From positions 20,147,216-20,211,215 of the forward strand of contig JAYGXS010000004.1 in the NCBI GenBank assembly GCA_036362985.1: 64,000 nt of DNA. The letters are read 5' to 3'. Below are positions 1 through 13,485 of the stretch, in pieces. This stretch comes from Ligula intestinalis (lineage: Eukaryota; Platyhelminthes; Cestoda; Diphyllobothriidea; Diphyllobothriidae). Every line of letters begins with the position of its first letter. The stretch's first letter is position 1. The position numbers and the translations under genes are program-made. The notes beneath the pieces are model-generated. The model was not told where the DNA came from, did no database searches, and worked only from the letters and a program-made list of their open reading frames with translations.

Positions 1-299
1 TGCAAGAAAAGAAGCCACAAGCAAAGCTACCCAAAGATCCAGCTAGATACGTGCACAACTACACCTCCATGACGCTTGATAAGACGTTACTTGAAGCACT
101 ATCTGTGGGTCCGAAGTTCTGCATACCTTCTCGAAAGGTCGATCAGTTAGAACTAGAAACCCAGTTTGAGAATCTCTACAACCAAACTTATGATTTAAAA
201 CCCAGCTCTGCAGAAAGTGTCCAACACTTTGAATCAACACTAGTGAACTGCAGTTAACAGTACCTCAATAGGAGACCTACAAACCGTGGATTATTGACA

Positions 300-1435
300 A
301 AAAAAGCATCTAGAAAAGTTAAAAGAACTGCGACGGAACACAGAAATCCTGGTCACTAGACCGGAAAAAGGAAGCGGTGTCGTTTTAATGGAAAGGTCGG
401 ACTACATAAAGAAGATGCAAACGATCCTATCAGATCTGACAAAATTCAAGAAAAGTGACAAAGAAAAAGATCGCACAGAAGAAGTAGAGGCCCAACTGAC
501 CGACTGCTTACGAAGACTCCACACGCGAGGTTTCATAAGCGACCGGGACTTCGAAGGCCTCCGACCAGTAGGCACGCACATCCTCCGTTTGTTTTGTCTA
601 CCAAAGATCCATAAGGAGGGCCTGCCAGTTCTTCCGATTCTGGACATGCGCAATTCACCGTATCACGCGATAGCAAAATGGTTGGCGGCGAAACTCAAGC
701 CTTTGCAGGATCAACTGGCACCACGGAGCTATCGAGACACGTTCGAATTTGTCGATGAAATCAAAGATGTGAACTTAAACGGCATGAGAATGTTCTCCCT
801 AGACGTCTCCACGCTGTTTACAAACGTCCCGGTTACCGAGACAGTCGAATATATCTGCGAATTCCTATTGACAAATCAACTAGAAATAGGAATACCGACG
901 AATGCACTAAAGGAACTACTACTGAAGTGCACACTGAACGTGCAGTTCCTTTTTGACGGCCAAATATACAGACAAATAGATGGCGTTGCCATGGGCTCGC
1001 CTCTGGGACCACTTTTGGCTGACATATTCATGGGAAAGCTGGAAAAACATCAACTTAGCGATCAGATCTACGAGTTAAAGCACTACGGTCGCTACGTGGA
1101 CGATATCTTCGTGATTGCCACAAATAAAACCGATAGAGACGCGCTCTTAAGTGCGGTCAATCAAGCCCATCCTTCCATAAAGTTCACGTTGGAGATGGAA
1201 ACAGCAGGTTCTCTCCCATTCTCCTTAGTCGTAGACCCGACGGTAGCGTCCGAAGGAGCGTGTATAGAAAGAAAACCTGGTCTGGACAATCTACGAACTT
1301 TAACAGTTTCGTACCTCTCCAACAGAAGCGAAATCTAGTTCGTTGCTTAACGCAAAGAGCTAGGAAAATTTGCTCTGAAGACACTATTGAAGAGGAACTC
1401 AAGAAAATCCAGGACTTACTCCGTGAGAACTGATA
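300..1435 (+). pseudogene. PLE reverse transcriptase, frameshifted
   Basis: The open frame from 388 to 1338 gives 316 residues, and the same frame reads back without ATG to about 300 with a typical PLE RT entry (LVTRPEKGSGVVLM). Visible RT motifs are the domain with SLDVSTLF near residue 136, the MGSPLGP motif near residue 202, and the catalytic YVDD near residue 236 (codons at about 1093-1104). Beyond about residue 275 the frame is lost. The continuation is found in other frames as VPLQQKRNLV and then TIEEELKKIQ up to about 1435, where a TGA interrupts it. The role was reverse transcription of element RNA. The catalytic residues survive but the protein cannot be made whole. Confidence 0.88.
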
Positions 1436-1445
1436 TCCTGAGAAA

Positions 1446-2039
1446 TTGATCACCAAGAATATGGCTACTAAAGAAAGGAAACCCACAACACTCACTGTGG
1501 AGAAGAAAACATTATTTCTCAAAGTGCCCTTTCGAGGAGACGTGACAGGTGAACTCCTGAAAAGACGCCTTGAGGATGCCGTGTCACGAACTTTCCCAGC
1601 AGCGAGAGTTCGGGTACTATTCTTAACTAACCCAGTCTTCCATGGGGAAGGGAAGGACAGGTTACCGACTCAGACCACCTCCATGTGTGTCTACTCCTTT
1701 GCTTGCTCCTGTGGAGCAAGTTATATTGGTCGCACGAGTCGGCGCCTATCCAAAAGAATAAAGGAACACCTCCCACAATGGCTAAGGAAGGGTGATTTAA
1801 ACACCAACAGAACCACTAACAGCTCGATCCTAGCGCACATGGTGGATTCCGGATATCAGGTGGACCCCAACAAAGCCTTCAGGGTGATCTACAAGGTCCC
1901 ACCAAGCTACCCTAAGTCACTGGGCCAGCGACTGTTGGCAACAGCAGAAACAACTGCTATCCGGTTGAGGAAGCCAGTTTTGTGCGCGCAGAAGAACCTG
2001 CTGCAAGCCCCAAGCTTAGCATGGCCAACGGCCACCTAG
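1446..2039 (+). pseudogene. PLE GIY-YIG endonuclease domain
   Basis: A 197-residue open frame in line with the RT part. A GIY-YIG module sits at about residues 81-115: CVYSFACSCG, then SYIGRT, then a basic helix ending in KRIKEHL. A histidine/aspartate-rich stretch (LAHMVDSGYQVDP) follows, as in other PLE nucleases. This domain nicks target DNA for insertion. It is separated from RT by an in-frame stop, so it is a remnant. The C-terminal tail differs from the FKPDLCKQLEH-type ending of the 61-kb element. Confidence 0.85.
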
Positions 2040-2342
2040 CTACCGGCATTTCCCCAAGCCTCCTCTCCTCTTCCACCACCCCCCCCCCCTTCTCCGTAAT
2101 CTTACCGCTTAATTAGCCGCCTGTTACTACCCCACCCCCTACTCTATCCCCCGGACTAATTTGCCTGTAACGTTGAACGTAATTGCCTACAATTTTACCG
2201 TTTACGCTTTACTCCCCCCTCCCATATAAATGTAATGGCCTGATGAGAATTTATTGAAAGTATACGTATGCTCGCCAAATACTCTTCGGATTTCTGTGAT
2301 GGGAATTTTCGCAACCTTAAGGACAGACAGTCAATTGTGCTG

Positions 2343-2401
2343 TAACGACGAGTTCGGCGTCGTTATTGTTGTAACGGTGACATCTGACGTGTGTCACCGT
2401 T
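2343..2401. repeat. Two adjacent perfect hairpins
   Basis: Arms TAACGACG (2343-2350) and CGTCGTTA (2358-2365) enclose a 7-nt loop. Arms AACGGTGACA (2373-2382) and TGTCACCGTT (2392-2401) enclose a 9-nt loop. They lie at the boundary between the PLE tail and the LTR-like block. Confidence 0.7.
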
Positions 2402-2790
2402 GAATTACACACTTTGAAATCCCCAAGGAAGAATCACAATAAGAAGGGCATAATTCTGGACTCTACCGGATGAGTGTTTATTGTGTACAAAACCCGGAGA
2501 ACCTGACTCGCTGGGTTGTTGCCTCGCTGAGGTTGCATCGCCAGCGTCCTCGCTATCCGGTGTGGATGCACTCTCGCTGTGTCCCGCCTCTGGTGTGACC
2601 ACGCCTCCGCGGTTGCAAGCCTCTCTGTCAGGGGAGACAGCGACTTAAAAGAGATTGTCCGCGCGCATCTCTTGTGCTCTGGTTGGCCGCTTTGGGATGA
2701 CGTCACGCGACCAATTGACTGGGGCTTTCTGTGGGCCCATGTGCATTCCTGTTTGCGTGCGTGCGCACGTGTGGTCTAAGGTTATCTTGC
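2400..2790 (-). mobile_element. LTR-like block (solo LTR candidate)
   Basis: Read on the minus strand, this GC-richer block has a TTTTAAG box in CpG-rich sequence (about 2640-2650) and then a polyadenylation-type signal, TACACAATAAACACTC, near 2475-2490. The same signal context (TGTACACAATAAA) recurs in the LTR-like family at 40.5-42.5 kb. No internal gag-pol is present. It is called a solo LTR on promoter plus poly(A) layout only, because no TG...CA ends or target duplication were confirmed. Confidence 0.35.
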
Positions 2791-2849
2791 GTAGAAAGCC
2801 ATCGCCTGTTATGCGGTCTGAGCTAAGGAACAAATACATTGTTGGCTAA

Positions 2850-5240
2850 GCTCAACGCCTTAGGAAAACCTCCAAACATTGCTAGAATTTGGTTCGGCTT
2901 ACATCCTAACAAATTGCACAAGTATGTTGATTGCTTCATATCAATGAGGCCCATGTGGTAGATGAAAGCCCGGAGCTTTATCTCATTTTATATCAACTTT
3001 CGATCGCAGTCTTTTAGCGTCTGCGAATAAAGAGTTACCTGAAGTTCCCACACTGGTTTCCTTGAAAATTAAAAGAAAACGCAATTTTTCCGGCCTATCC
3101 GCGTCCATTAATGAATTCACATATTCTCATTTAGTAAGTAAACAAAACTGAACAGAAAAAGCATTTCGAAAATTTACTGATCCAATGACTAGATCAATTC
3201 ATCTAATTAAGATGCAAGTCCACTTGAGAAATGAGACCATTAAAAAAGATATGATTGTAAGTTAATTTAAATTAAATTTACATTGATTGTAAATGTGAAA
3301 TACGTTCAAGGCTCAGGTAGAAAACAGCTCCACAGAATATACAGAAATGAACTAAATTGTTCCGCAAGTACTTGTTTATCTCAGATTCCTTTTCAGCTCA
3401 TGAGTTTCCATTTTTTCATCTGTCAGGATGATATTATCTTACTTCGTCGAACCCGTTGGTAATTTAACATCCTTTTAGATTCTTTTGTTGAATAGGGTAA
3501 ATTGGCAGGACGTAAGTCTCAGATACAGAAAAGCTTAAATTGCAAAAAATGCGATTTTTTAATATGAGCTGCAGTGTGTTTAATTTGGTCAAACGTACAA
3601 AAGTACACCTTCGCGGCCGCATATTGGTACATTAATGACATGTAATATAAGCTTGTGAGAAGCACCTAAAACACATTCAATAGGACCCCTAATTGTGTAG
3701 ATTGGCTGAGCTTCACTGAGCTCCAATCAGTTCTGCATGGCATCCTTAATTTAAAAAACGGCATCCATGGCAATTAGCTTTTGTGCTTTCAAAGGTAGGC
3801 ACGTCCATCTACACGCCTAATGCATGAAGCTTTTTTCGATTTTTCTCCAGTCTCTTCAAAGTAAATGGGTAACGCCCACACCTGCCCACCAAAGTCCACG
3901 GTTATCTGTTGCCATCAAATTAATTTATTGCAAAAAATCTGATTAAAAATTGCGAACGGTATTTTGGGCCAATTGTTGCAAGGTAGCTAGTTAATCTTTG
4001 CCTAAGTTCTTTTTAGTTGGCCGTGGTGATATCACCCAAAAGGTTTCTCATTTAAATCTCCAGTATTTCCTTTAGCTACAATCGGCTCCACCATCAAAAT
4101 ATCTGAGGTTTGGCAAAGTTACAGCAACCAGACCATCGCAGACTTCAGGCATAACTGAAGTTTTCGAGCGAGATCTAAAGCAATGTTTTATTGGCCGATT
4201 CTGCGTAATGGTTCAATATTTCTGATATTTAACTCTGTCTTTGCAAAACAAGACACCCATTTGGAGTTTTATTTCCTCACACTTTAATGAAGGTATCACT
4301 GACTGTCGCTACCATAGTTCTGCGAAACCTTTACATCTTCTTTTGGCCAACTCGTTTATGGTACACTTAAAATGGCGTTAAAATGACATAAAAATCTAAC
4401 TTTCGAATGCAAAAATATAGAATAACAGCTGGGTTTAAATTCTAGTTTTCGGCGTCAATTCCATAAATTTAATCTATAAATGTGGAATGGAAAGTCCCCA
4501 AAAGTATCTGAGAGGCAATCTCGATCGACGGAAGACGGAGTTTATTTACCTGGCTCCTGAATTTTCCTTTTAACCAATCGGCAGCGGCGGATGGAAGCAA
4601 TGGACACAAGGGGAGCGCGATATGTATAGGATGTCGTTACCAAGCACCTAGTCATTGTGTAAAATCATTTATCATATTCATTACAAGCATTTGCGTGTCG
4701 TCACATGGTTCTCCGCCTCTGAGTTACTGCTTTCAGTGGTGGCGATGACTTGTGCCACAATTTCTTGGCCGTTTCATTCGTCCCTACTGTCGGAAAAAGC
4801 AGTGTGCGCCATCGTTCTCTCTGAATACATAGGTACCCTGCTGAAGCAAAGGCCTAGCGATGAATATACACATTGACGACCTTTAAAACTACAGTGGACT
4901 GTGAGCAGAAGAACCCTTTGGTTAGATGCTTGCGAGTACCAGGGTTGTTGTCTCCTTGAAAGAGCTGTGTCTTTGCACACGCGTCTGGTACCACGGAAAG
5001 GCCTATAATTTAAGGGTTATCGTCATGGTTTCCCACTGCTGGTGCCCGGCCGGTTGTCCACATTTAAATTTACCTTCCAGGTTCCATGAAGTAACAGTAG
5101 ATTCATTATTAATTTTTTTGCCCTGATAGCGGGTCTTTCAGCCACAGCAAGTGGCGCCTGATGCGGATGGTCCCCTGCAGGGGTTTAAGTACTGGTTATG
5201 CCTAGATCACTATAATCATCAGGTCGAATCGTAGGTTGAA
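2850..5240. other. No recognisable feature
   Basis: A/T-rich, non-coding on both strands as far as I can read. Only short open frames without domain signatures, and no long repeat matching elsewhere in the window. Confidence 0.5.
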
Positions 5241-5244
5241 GGGT

Positions 5245-5600
5245 AAGGGCAAGAGTCGCCAGAATAAGGGTTTTATTGTGTGCAGAACCCTGAGTTGCTG
5301 TCTCAGGCGGCAGTAGCCACTGGCAAAGCTAGGGTTAGTGTTGACTGCGGCCAGCCAGACTTGAGAGAGTCGACTGTGTGTTGTGTGGGGTGACGACATT
5401 TGATTTTACATGACTCTGAAGCGAGTTCAAGTGTTTTGTCATTGGCCGGATATTAAGCATCTGGCTTGGCCATTTACTATGTGGATACGAGGTTGATTAA
5501 TCTGTTTATCCATGCTCAGTTCGAGCCGCACAGCCCTAATCTCCTAGTGCGCGGTTATAATGGCGGTTTGGCTGTGACAATAAAATAAAAATTAGCTGCA
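5245..5600 (-). mobile_element. LTR-like or repeat block, poly(A)-signal type
   Basis: On the minus strand TGCACACAATAAAACCC (about 5267-5285) resembles the poly(A) context of the block at 2400-2790, and CAAT-like boxes lie upstream (5440-5560). This suggests a second diverged member of the same LTR-like group. Evidence is limited to this layout. Confidence 0.25.
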
Positions 5601-6669
5601 AGTAGCCACGAGCAATACTGACTCTTTAGATCGAAGTGCATTTATGTTAATGTTACCGTTTTTCCTTTTTTCTCCCAGTTTGACTTGCGTAGTTTTAGGA
5701 GCCGTCAACTCAAAAAATGCGGTAGACAGCACCTGCCCGCTCTTCAAACCAGAACTGGTCACGGATTCGCGTGATCCGACTGCACATAATGGGTACTGGT
5801 TAGTATATCACGGTGATATTTATAGGGGTCAAGTGATATGCTGTGTGACTGCATGGATGTTTTTAATACAACCCTGTTAGCAAAAGCCGAAAATGGGGCT
5901 GGAGGGATGTCGGGGGCCTGGTATTAGTCCACATCCCAACCTTTCCAGAATGCTGTAGACGAACTTAAAGGCAATCTAACTCATGTGTTGACTAGTTTTG
6001 AACTGAAAGTGCGTTTTTAGGGGACATTTGATATTATTTTTACGGATAATTTCGACGGGGAGACCCGAGGTGCTGACGGAAGTGAGGACGGGGATATGCG
6101 GGTTGAAAACCCTGTCCTCAACCCCGTCGAATCCCCGTCGTCACCCCCAGATCACCCCCTATCTCCCCAGAATTTTCACAAGGAGATCCGAGGATTTGGC
6201 TGGCAGGGAAGTAAAAAAGCACTCAAATCCTATTTTACCACTGCAACGTCCCGTTTTAGTAGTTATAAAACGGTCAGCTTATTAGGAAAGCACTAGCGTC
6301 ATCGTTTATTCTGTATGGTGTCTTTGGTAAGTCGTCATTTCCTTTTCCGATATGTTGGTTAGGACTTTTTATATGAGCCCTCTTAACAGGACATGAACAC
6401 AAGAACCGCCCTGTTCTGGCGGCTTTGGGCCGAATTCCACATAAAATAGGGTTAACTTAAAGGTTTGGGCTAGGGTCAAGGTTAGAATTAGATTGTACTT
6501 TAAGGGCTTATGGTGGTGCTCGGGTTACGATGAGGACTTAAGTTTAGGTTTCAATTCAAGTTAGAATTAAGACACGGAGATATCTGCCTTTCCCATAAGT
6601 ATGTGCATGCTCATCTTTATTACTTGGGTTTGGCGTGTGGTGACTCATTCCACATAGGCAAGCATGCGT

Positions 6670-7028
6670 CTGCGCTGAAGGCGGCCTCCAGAACAGCCAA
6701 TCACAGATGTCGCAAACCTGGTCTCGCCCGGCGGCGAATAAGACCAATGCACGCCTAGGTCGATGTAGTCTGTCCGGCCAATAGACTTCAAGGCCGGCCA
6801 GACAATGATTGTTCTCGCTGCCGCTGGCATGCCTGCTGCAAGCCCTCACTAAAGACCTGACAAGCCCCCTGGCTGGTCGTGCGCTCCCAAGTGAGACTAA
6901 TTCCTGCTTATTCTCCGTTCCTCTCTATACAAAATAAACTAAACTGGCCTCAACCGACTTCTTGCCTAAGAATCGATGTTCTGAAGATCGCAGTTGCTAA
7001 GGTTTAATTTACTTAACCCCCTGTGATA
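6670..7028 (+). mobile_element. LTR-like family A, copy 1
   Basis: Shares diagnostic blocks with 40568-40937, 41318-41584 and 42082-42451: GCCAATCACAGATGTCGCAA near 6695, a GGCGGCGAATA block near 6730, a poly(A)-type box ACAAAATAAACTAAACTGG near 6930, then CTGAAGATCGCAGTTGCTA, and a common end in ACCCCCTGTGATAG at 7028. The promoter-like CCAAT box followed by an AATAAA-type signal about 250 bp later fits a solo LTR. No flanking coding region is seen. Confidence 0.5.
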
Positions 7029-7029
7029 G

Positions 7030-10000
7030 GCGTTCATTTTCCCGTGTTCTGTTGAGGGGCCATGCTTACTACTATATTCAAGCACATTTGGGGATGTTTA
7101 TAGGGCAGCTTTATCCATAATCACAATTTTTCTCTCAAAATAATGGCACAAAAACAGCGGTTTATATTCCTGAGAGTCTCAACAGGCCAACGCTCTAGAG
7201 GAGTCCTCATATTCTGTTAACAAACCTCTCTCACGAGGGTGATTAACGTTTTTTGGCAAAACCTAAAAGGCTAATTAATGCTCCATTTCTCAGGCTGGAC
7301 TCAAGAACGCGTCCGACGCATTAATGAGACCAATTTTTTTAATTGCAAGAGAAAAAAATTCCAGCCATACTTTTTTCTCGGCGCTTCTTGACGTTAATCT
7401 TTTTGCATATCTGGTGAGGGGCGAGAGGAAATAAGATGTCTCGGACAGATACCTTTCAGGTTCGACTGAGTAAAACCGCTTACAATCACAAAATATTTCA
7501 ATTTCCTTTATGCATAACTCTACAAATGGCCACATAAATTGGCTACGGTTTTACATATAGGCCACTATCTGAAATGCAAGCTTCTGCGCTTTAGCATGGC
7601 ACTACAGGTTCAACAAGTTAAACGCTCGAATGTATGTAAGTCGTCAAATATTTCATGAGGGCTCATAAACCCTACGCATTCACGCAACTAACATGTTTGC
7701 TTTGCCTTTTTCGAAAGCATCACAAATTATCAGTTACAGGAATATGTCAAAAACAACGGTCGTTTTGGTCTTTGATGTCGTACGCTAAAACAGTGCGTAC
7801 TTGGCCGCTCTTTGAATTGCAGGTAATTGCATATACGCGCTTCCTATAGGCTGGTACACCATGACGTCAACTACATCTCTTTGAGGTTCTAAAGCTGCAT
7901 CTAGACTCCTATGTGCTCCTGCATATTCGTTAATATGCGTTTGACCAAAATACCTCTTTGTAATAGTGTTCACTTGTTGACTGTTTAACTTACCTACTGA
8001 GGTGCATGCCAGTATGGTTGCTACGGCATCGTTGACTGTTCAACTGAATAAGTACAATGTAAGCCAATGAAAAGCAACTATTGACATGTCTTTTCCTGTT
8101 TAGGATCTGTTTTTAACATAAACATATTAACGCAGAACCTTTATCTTGAGGCGGAAACCCATCAAAGCAAACAAAGAAAATAAGGCAGATATTTAAAGGA
8201 TTTGTTCTCTTTTCTTCGTTTCCTTTCTTTTTTCATCAATGCGTCTATCTCGGCGACTTATTTTTGCTGACTTATTTCAACTGAAATATATTTTAACTTG
8301 CCTAAAAAAGAAGGCTGTTTGCTCGCCAGAATCATGTCTCTATTTATTTGAGCCTTCGAATTCTTACTGAATTACATAATAAGAGATAAAAACAGCAACA
8401 TAAAAGCAACATATGGCATTGAAGCCAAGCAAACACCACCGACCCCATTCCGAAGGTGCCTGCGCAGGGCTTTGCATGCCAGCATCAGATGGATAAATAG
8501 ATTGGCAGAGTTCTCACTGCTAACCCTATTTCAAGCAAATCTCCCATTAGCTTGCTTTTTTCCTGGGTTATTCTCCCCATGGCTGCAAAGTTAAATATTT
8601 GACCCATTTCGTAAGTGTGCAAAGCGCACTTTTTCAATCCCCCAGCCTGTCTCTCAGTGAGCTTATTCTCAAGTGTGCGCGATCCGAGCATGCGCCCATT
8701 TACGAGTACAGTTTGTGCACGAGATGCGATACATCACCTCCGACTACTCACTAGGATTTAACCTGCCCTTGAATTCCATGACTCTGTTACACATGGTGGA
8801 TTTGGGATGCTGCGCAATTCCAAAACTTAGTCTCACAGCGATTCGCTCGGTCGCCTCTGACACGACCTTGATCTGCGGCGGGACATGACTGGTTCTGGTT
8901 AGGAACTCCGGGTGCGAAAACATAGACATCAACATATGAACGCCTTCGGATAGTCATTCCACATAGGTTGGTTGTGAAGATATCGGGTCCGACCTGCTTC
9001 CTCCTCCGGGTTACTGCAGTGACTCTCCACAAACGTTTAAATATCCGTTCAATTTTCTTTTCGCATTGAACAATCGCTTTTGAGGACTTCTACCTGTGTA
9101 GCCTTGTTTAAACTTTTCGGAGAGAAAGCTGAATTATAAATTTTGTTGGATTTCGCAGAAATTTCAGAAGGCAGTTTAACAAATGTTATTCCAACAAAAC
9201 AGTATTGTCCTACCTTAACATAGTGGCTTAGAGAAAATAAGTCGAAGATCTACGACAGACCGACAGAAGTGGTCTTCTCAAAACTGCTCAGCATTAAATG
9301 TATGTCTAGGTTAATTTTCGCACTACGACAAGCCAGGATTCGTCTAAGAGGAACTAGTGAAACTTGAATAACATAGCCGCATATGTGATTTTCTTGCTGT
9401 TGAAGACTGAGGCTTGAAAAAATCGATCCTATCACTTTGATTAAAAGACACTGAGCTTTACGTCCTGTATACGCTCTAAGTCTATCCGTTCTAGGTAATA
9501 AAACGGAAACAGTAAGCACAGTTAAGGCGACAGATTACTTTCCAATAACCTCAGTCCTGATGTTTATAAATATCTCAAGCAACATTTATGCTATATGGTT
9601 TTACTTTTATCGACACAGCTCTAGAGATGGCAACAAAGAATTCCTGAATTTCGTGTATAAATACAGACGCGTGAGTTATTACTGCTTTTGAAGTGATTTT
9701 ACTACGCAAAGAAGTTTACGTACCCTCGACTTTAGCGCAAATATCGCTTTAAAACCTCTTAGAATCGAACACTTTTGCTTGAGACGCACCGCCAGTTTGC
9801 AATGGCTTTAGGTAGGTCAAAGCACATTTTGACCCATACTGCCTTCCTCTGACTAGCCTGTAGAGTAACTTCTATAAAGGATAAGCTTCACGCTCAACTA
9901 GTTTTCTGTTCAGCACATAAGTGGTCCAGTTTCACAATCCAGATATCTGGACCATGTAGCAAAAAAAAATACGCATTGCCTTTCCAATCTCTTTTGACAT

Positions 10001-12820
10001 TTTTGGGTAATATGTCTCAACTACCGATAACTTGCTACTCATCAACCACCAGCGGCAGCTGTAACCTTGAAGCTTCAAGTGAGCTACTGACTCCGATGCG
10101 ACAAATTATCTTGACATACAGTGTCAAAGAGAATTACATCAAAGGCAGTCGCCGCGTAACATCCAACCACCCTCCTCTTATATACCACACGCTGCTACTT
10201 TAGCGTGATTCTAACCATCAGTGTTCTACGATTACGTGATTTCTACCTCAGCAGATACTAATCCACACTTTGTGAAAATTAAATGCACTATAAATTAAAA
10301 AAATTGCACATTGAAAGCTTCTTCGATATAGCGTAAGATTGCTGCAAGAGCTGGTTCTGGCTTCCTTTCTAAACACGTAGGCGGTGTGTTGCTGAAGTAG
10401 ATGCTGGGGAACTCGGCGATTTTCTTCAAAATAGCAAACACTCTGTCAAAGCAAGCCCGTTGATTTGATGGATATGCGCACCTGGACTAGGATCAACTTA
10501 GTTTTTCTGGTGATTTACGGTTTCGTTATTTTACCCAGCCTATTTAAACCGCAGATAAGCTGGTGATTCATTCAAATATATTGCTTTACGCATGTCTACT
10601 TAGCATTTGACGTAGATTAATGTCGATTAATCTCGCTGATTTATATAGATTTACCTAGTATCGGTACCCTGATACAAACCAAAGTCTCATAGACCATGTG
10701 AGCCGTAGTTTCGATAATTGCGTACTGAAACGTCACCGTTTTCTTTGATAGGTGTGTCTCCATCTAAAAGACGAACAGGGTTGTACAAACGGCCCCTTAT
10801 AAATGTTGCCCTGCCAATTTGTATTAGCATTGTCGGTGTTTCTTTCAGTCTTCCTACCCTTTTCGGAGCAGACTTTTCGACAGTCATGTAACTACTCAAC
10901 TTCAATATTTCGGGATCTTCTAGAAAACTTTGCCACTTTTTCAGGGGTAAACTACTTCCGGAGTTTTACTGAGCTTCAAACTACAGTGCAATCGTTCGTT
11001 AAAATCACAATCCTGCAAGAATGTATTCCTCTGCTCTAACAGACTAGCAGACCTATCTTTTGCATCTCCATACTGGCACATTCCATCCACAAACGGGCTG
11101 GTTCGTAAACGCCACTGGTCCAGTGCACCTGCGGCATAAACTTTTACCTACAAAGTGGCCATGTCGGACGAGCTATCGTGACACCATTTCTGCACTGTGC
11201 ATCACTTCAGTATACACCTCTCGTAACAAGTTTTTCAAAGGTTTGCTGAGATATGAATAGAAAATGAAGGCCGGAAGCACGCTGCAGCAGCATCGAGAAC
11301 AGTAAGGTGCCAGTATAAAAAACTTTCGAAAAAGTGATGTTTCATATTTCTCGTAGGATAACTGCTTATGTTTGATAGGTGTGACCTCTGCATGTGAAGT
11401 TTGGCCCTAGGAGCCCATGCACCGGCCCCGACGCGGAGGTGGAATTCGGCCAAAGGCAGGCATAAATTCGGTACAAAGTATAGTTGGCGTAGTTTCGCCT
11501 ACTAAGGTCACGCTCCCGGTTCGCTCGAATGACCTACTTAATTGCTACTTCGTTTAACGACTATTTCAGGTCTTCATGCTAGACTTCAGGAAGTACTTCA
11601 GCCATTTTCGGCTCCTGTCAGGTCTTAAGTGCCTTCCTTACAGCGTAATCGTCTAAATGCAGCCACAGCGCTGTCCTTTAGATCCTATTCAAAAGGCAGC
11701 CGTTCGAATGTTTTAAACAGATCTCTCCCATTGCAGCAAATGTACTCATCTAAACGGACCTACTTTATTTCAATCACTTTCAGAGAACCAAAAGTAGAAA
11801 GATTTTTATTTCTACTCCAACACCCAGGTTGTCGAATATGAGCTGCTTATTCGTATTAACTCCAAAAAACGTAATTTAAGAATTCTTCCCTCCCTTAAAC
11901 CGAAAGATATTATAAAAATATGCTGTTATATCAATTAATCCTCACATAAGCCTGCATAGATGTCTAACAAGTAGCCTTTTGTCATCTGGTTCGAGCGGGG
12001 TACAGTCTCACTATGGTAATTACATTTAAATGGTACCTAGGTCTGAAACAAGGAAAAACAGTTAAAAGGGGTACTTTTTCGACCATTTCCAGTTTATTAC
12101 ACATAATCAAATAATAAGTTCTTTATTCAAAATCGTAGCACAAGAGAACGAGCGTGTCCCGGTACCCCGATTGCAGAACACACTTCCAATACAATATCTA
12201 TTCCCCGAATAGGTTATTTAGTGTGTATCGGCCTCCAACTAAGGTAAGTTCTCAAGGAACCGATAACAGAGAGCAAACTGGAATAGCATTTAATTCCTGT
12301 TACCTCAGATTATTTATAATTTTAGCAAAGCGGTGATTTTCTCCTTTACAAAAACAAATATGGACTAAGAAATGAGTTGTTGGAATTAGATCGATTTCGG
12401 AGGATGGATGTGCCACGAAAATTCCGAAATTTCGCAAAAAAATCAAACAACCATCAGTATCCCATCAAACAATTTAGAGGCTAACTTCCCACTTCCCGGA
12501 CAACGGATCAGCCTTAAAGTCGGCGATTGTGAAGTTGTGTGGGAATAGTTTCCGCCGATCTAGCTCGATTGCAGGACACAAATGGCCATTATTGTGGAAA
12601 TGAAGTGCTCACCAATTACGATTAAAGAATACGCTCGTCTCATTGGCCCTTGAGCCTCGATCTAGAGCCCTGCTGGTGGCTGCAGCTCCTACGGTTCAAA
12701 CACTGTTGAAATATTAGGAAATGATATATGATTCAAATGTGTTGGTGAAAGTTCAATTTGCTACACATTTTATGCATTCCTAGCCCTAGGGTTCTGTCTT
12801 ACGGGGCAGGTAATGTTACT
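7030..12820. other. No recognisable feature
   Basis: 5.8 kb with no domain-bearing open frame, no long repeat shared with the rest of the window and no convincing exon. Small open frames are all under 100 codons and look random. Confidence 0.5.
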
Positions 12821-12825
12821 TTAGC

Positions 12826-13030
12826 TCAGTCTATCTTTATTATTTAGTCTGTTATTTTTATTTCAGTTTAAGTATAGTTTATTTTGTAGTTAATTTAGTT
12901 TAATTAAGTTTAGTATATAGTATTTATTTAATTATATTTATCTGATTTTGGCGGTACTTACCTAAACTTAACAAAAGTAATAATAAAATAACAAACTTAA
13001 ACCTAAGCCAAACTAAAACTAAAGTGAGAC
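12826..13030. repeat. A/T-rich imperfect palindrome, copy 1
   Basis: The left half is rich in TTTAGTTTA words and the right half in AAACTAAA words. They can pair around a centre near 12945 (TTTGGCGGTA). The same design recurs at 14540-14790, and in both cases the ~440-bp repeat of 13050/15128 lies on its right. Confidence 0.65.
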
Positions 13031-13049
13031 TTATAAAAGTAAAAGTAGC

Positions 13050-13485
13050 TACAAGACAATGGCTCTCCTTTCTTGTACAAGAAAAATTGATAGTTTAAAA
13101 TTATTCTCTATCATTCTGAATTTCCAATGCAATGCAAAGCGTTTCAGGCAGTCTCACACAATGCTGCCTTACTGATTTCTGACCTAATAATGATGCAATT
13201 GACAGCCTGTGAGAGTGAATGCACAGTTCATGAGTTATCACCGAAGCAGATGATGAAATAAGAGTATGAAGCCAAAACGAAATTCATCTATGTACTGCCT
13301 ACCGATTTCACCACTGCACTTTAAGTCAAGTTTTTAACAATCGATGCACTCAATGTGAAGTGGCCCACTAGGAACCATGCAGTTATCTTGACTCCTATGG
13401 CGAACTGTGTCCATAAGAGGCAAACTGACGATTAAAACTGAACACCCTATCCCGGTTGCCAACTCTTAGTAATGGGTGACCATTA
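13050..13485. repeat. Dispersed repeat unit B, copy 1
   Basis: Direct copy of 15128-15565. Shared blocks include GACTCTCCTTTC(T/G)TGTAC, TTTCTATCATTCTGA, CCTGACCTAATAA, CACTGCACTTTAAGTCAAGT and CACTCAATGTGAAGT. No open frame is conserved. Class unknown. Confidence 0.65.

Larger units (their letters stand above)
1..2400 (+). mobile_element. Penelope-like retroelement copy 1 (decayed, 5' end outside window)
   Basis: A PLE in the order expected for the class: an upstream conserved region (51-257), reverse transcriptase (about 300-1435) and GIY-YIG endonuclease (1446-2039), followed by a pyrimidine-rich non-coding tail to about 2400. The frames do not join: at least one shift lies between 257 and 300, others near 1215 and 1340, and an in-frame stop (TGA, near 1433) interrupts RT before the nuclease. 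The copy is therefore dead. Its RT and nuclease resemble those of the copy at 61.1-63.5 kb, so the two belong to the same PLE clade. The upstream region already starts inside the element at base 1, so its 5' end lies to the left of the window. Confidence 0.9.
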
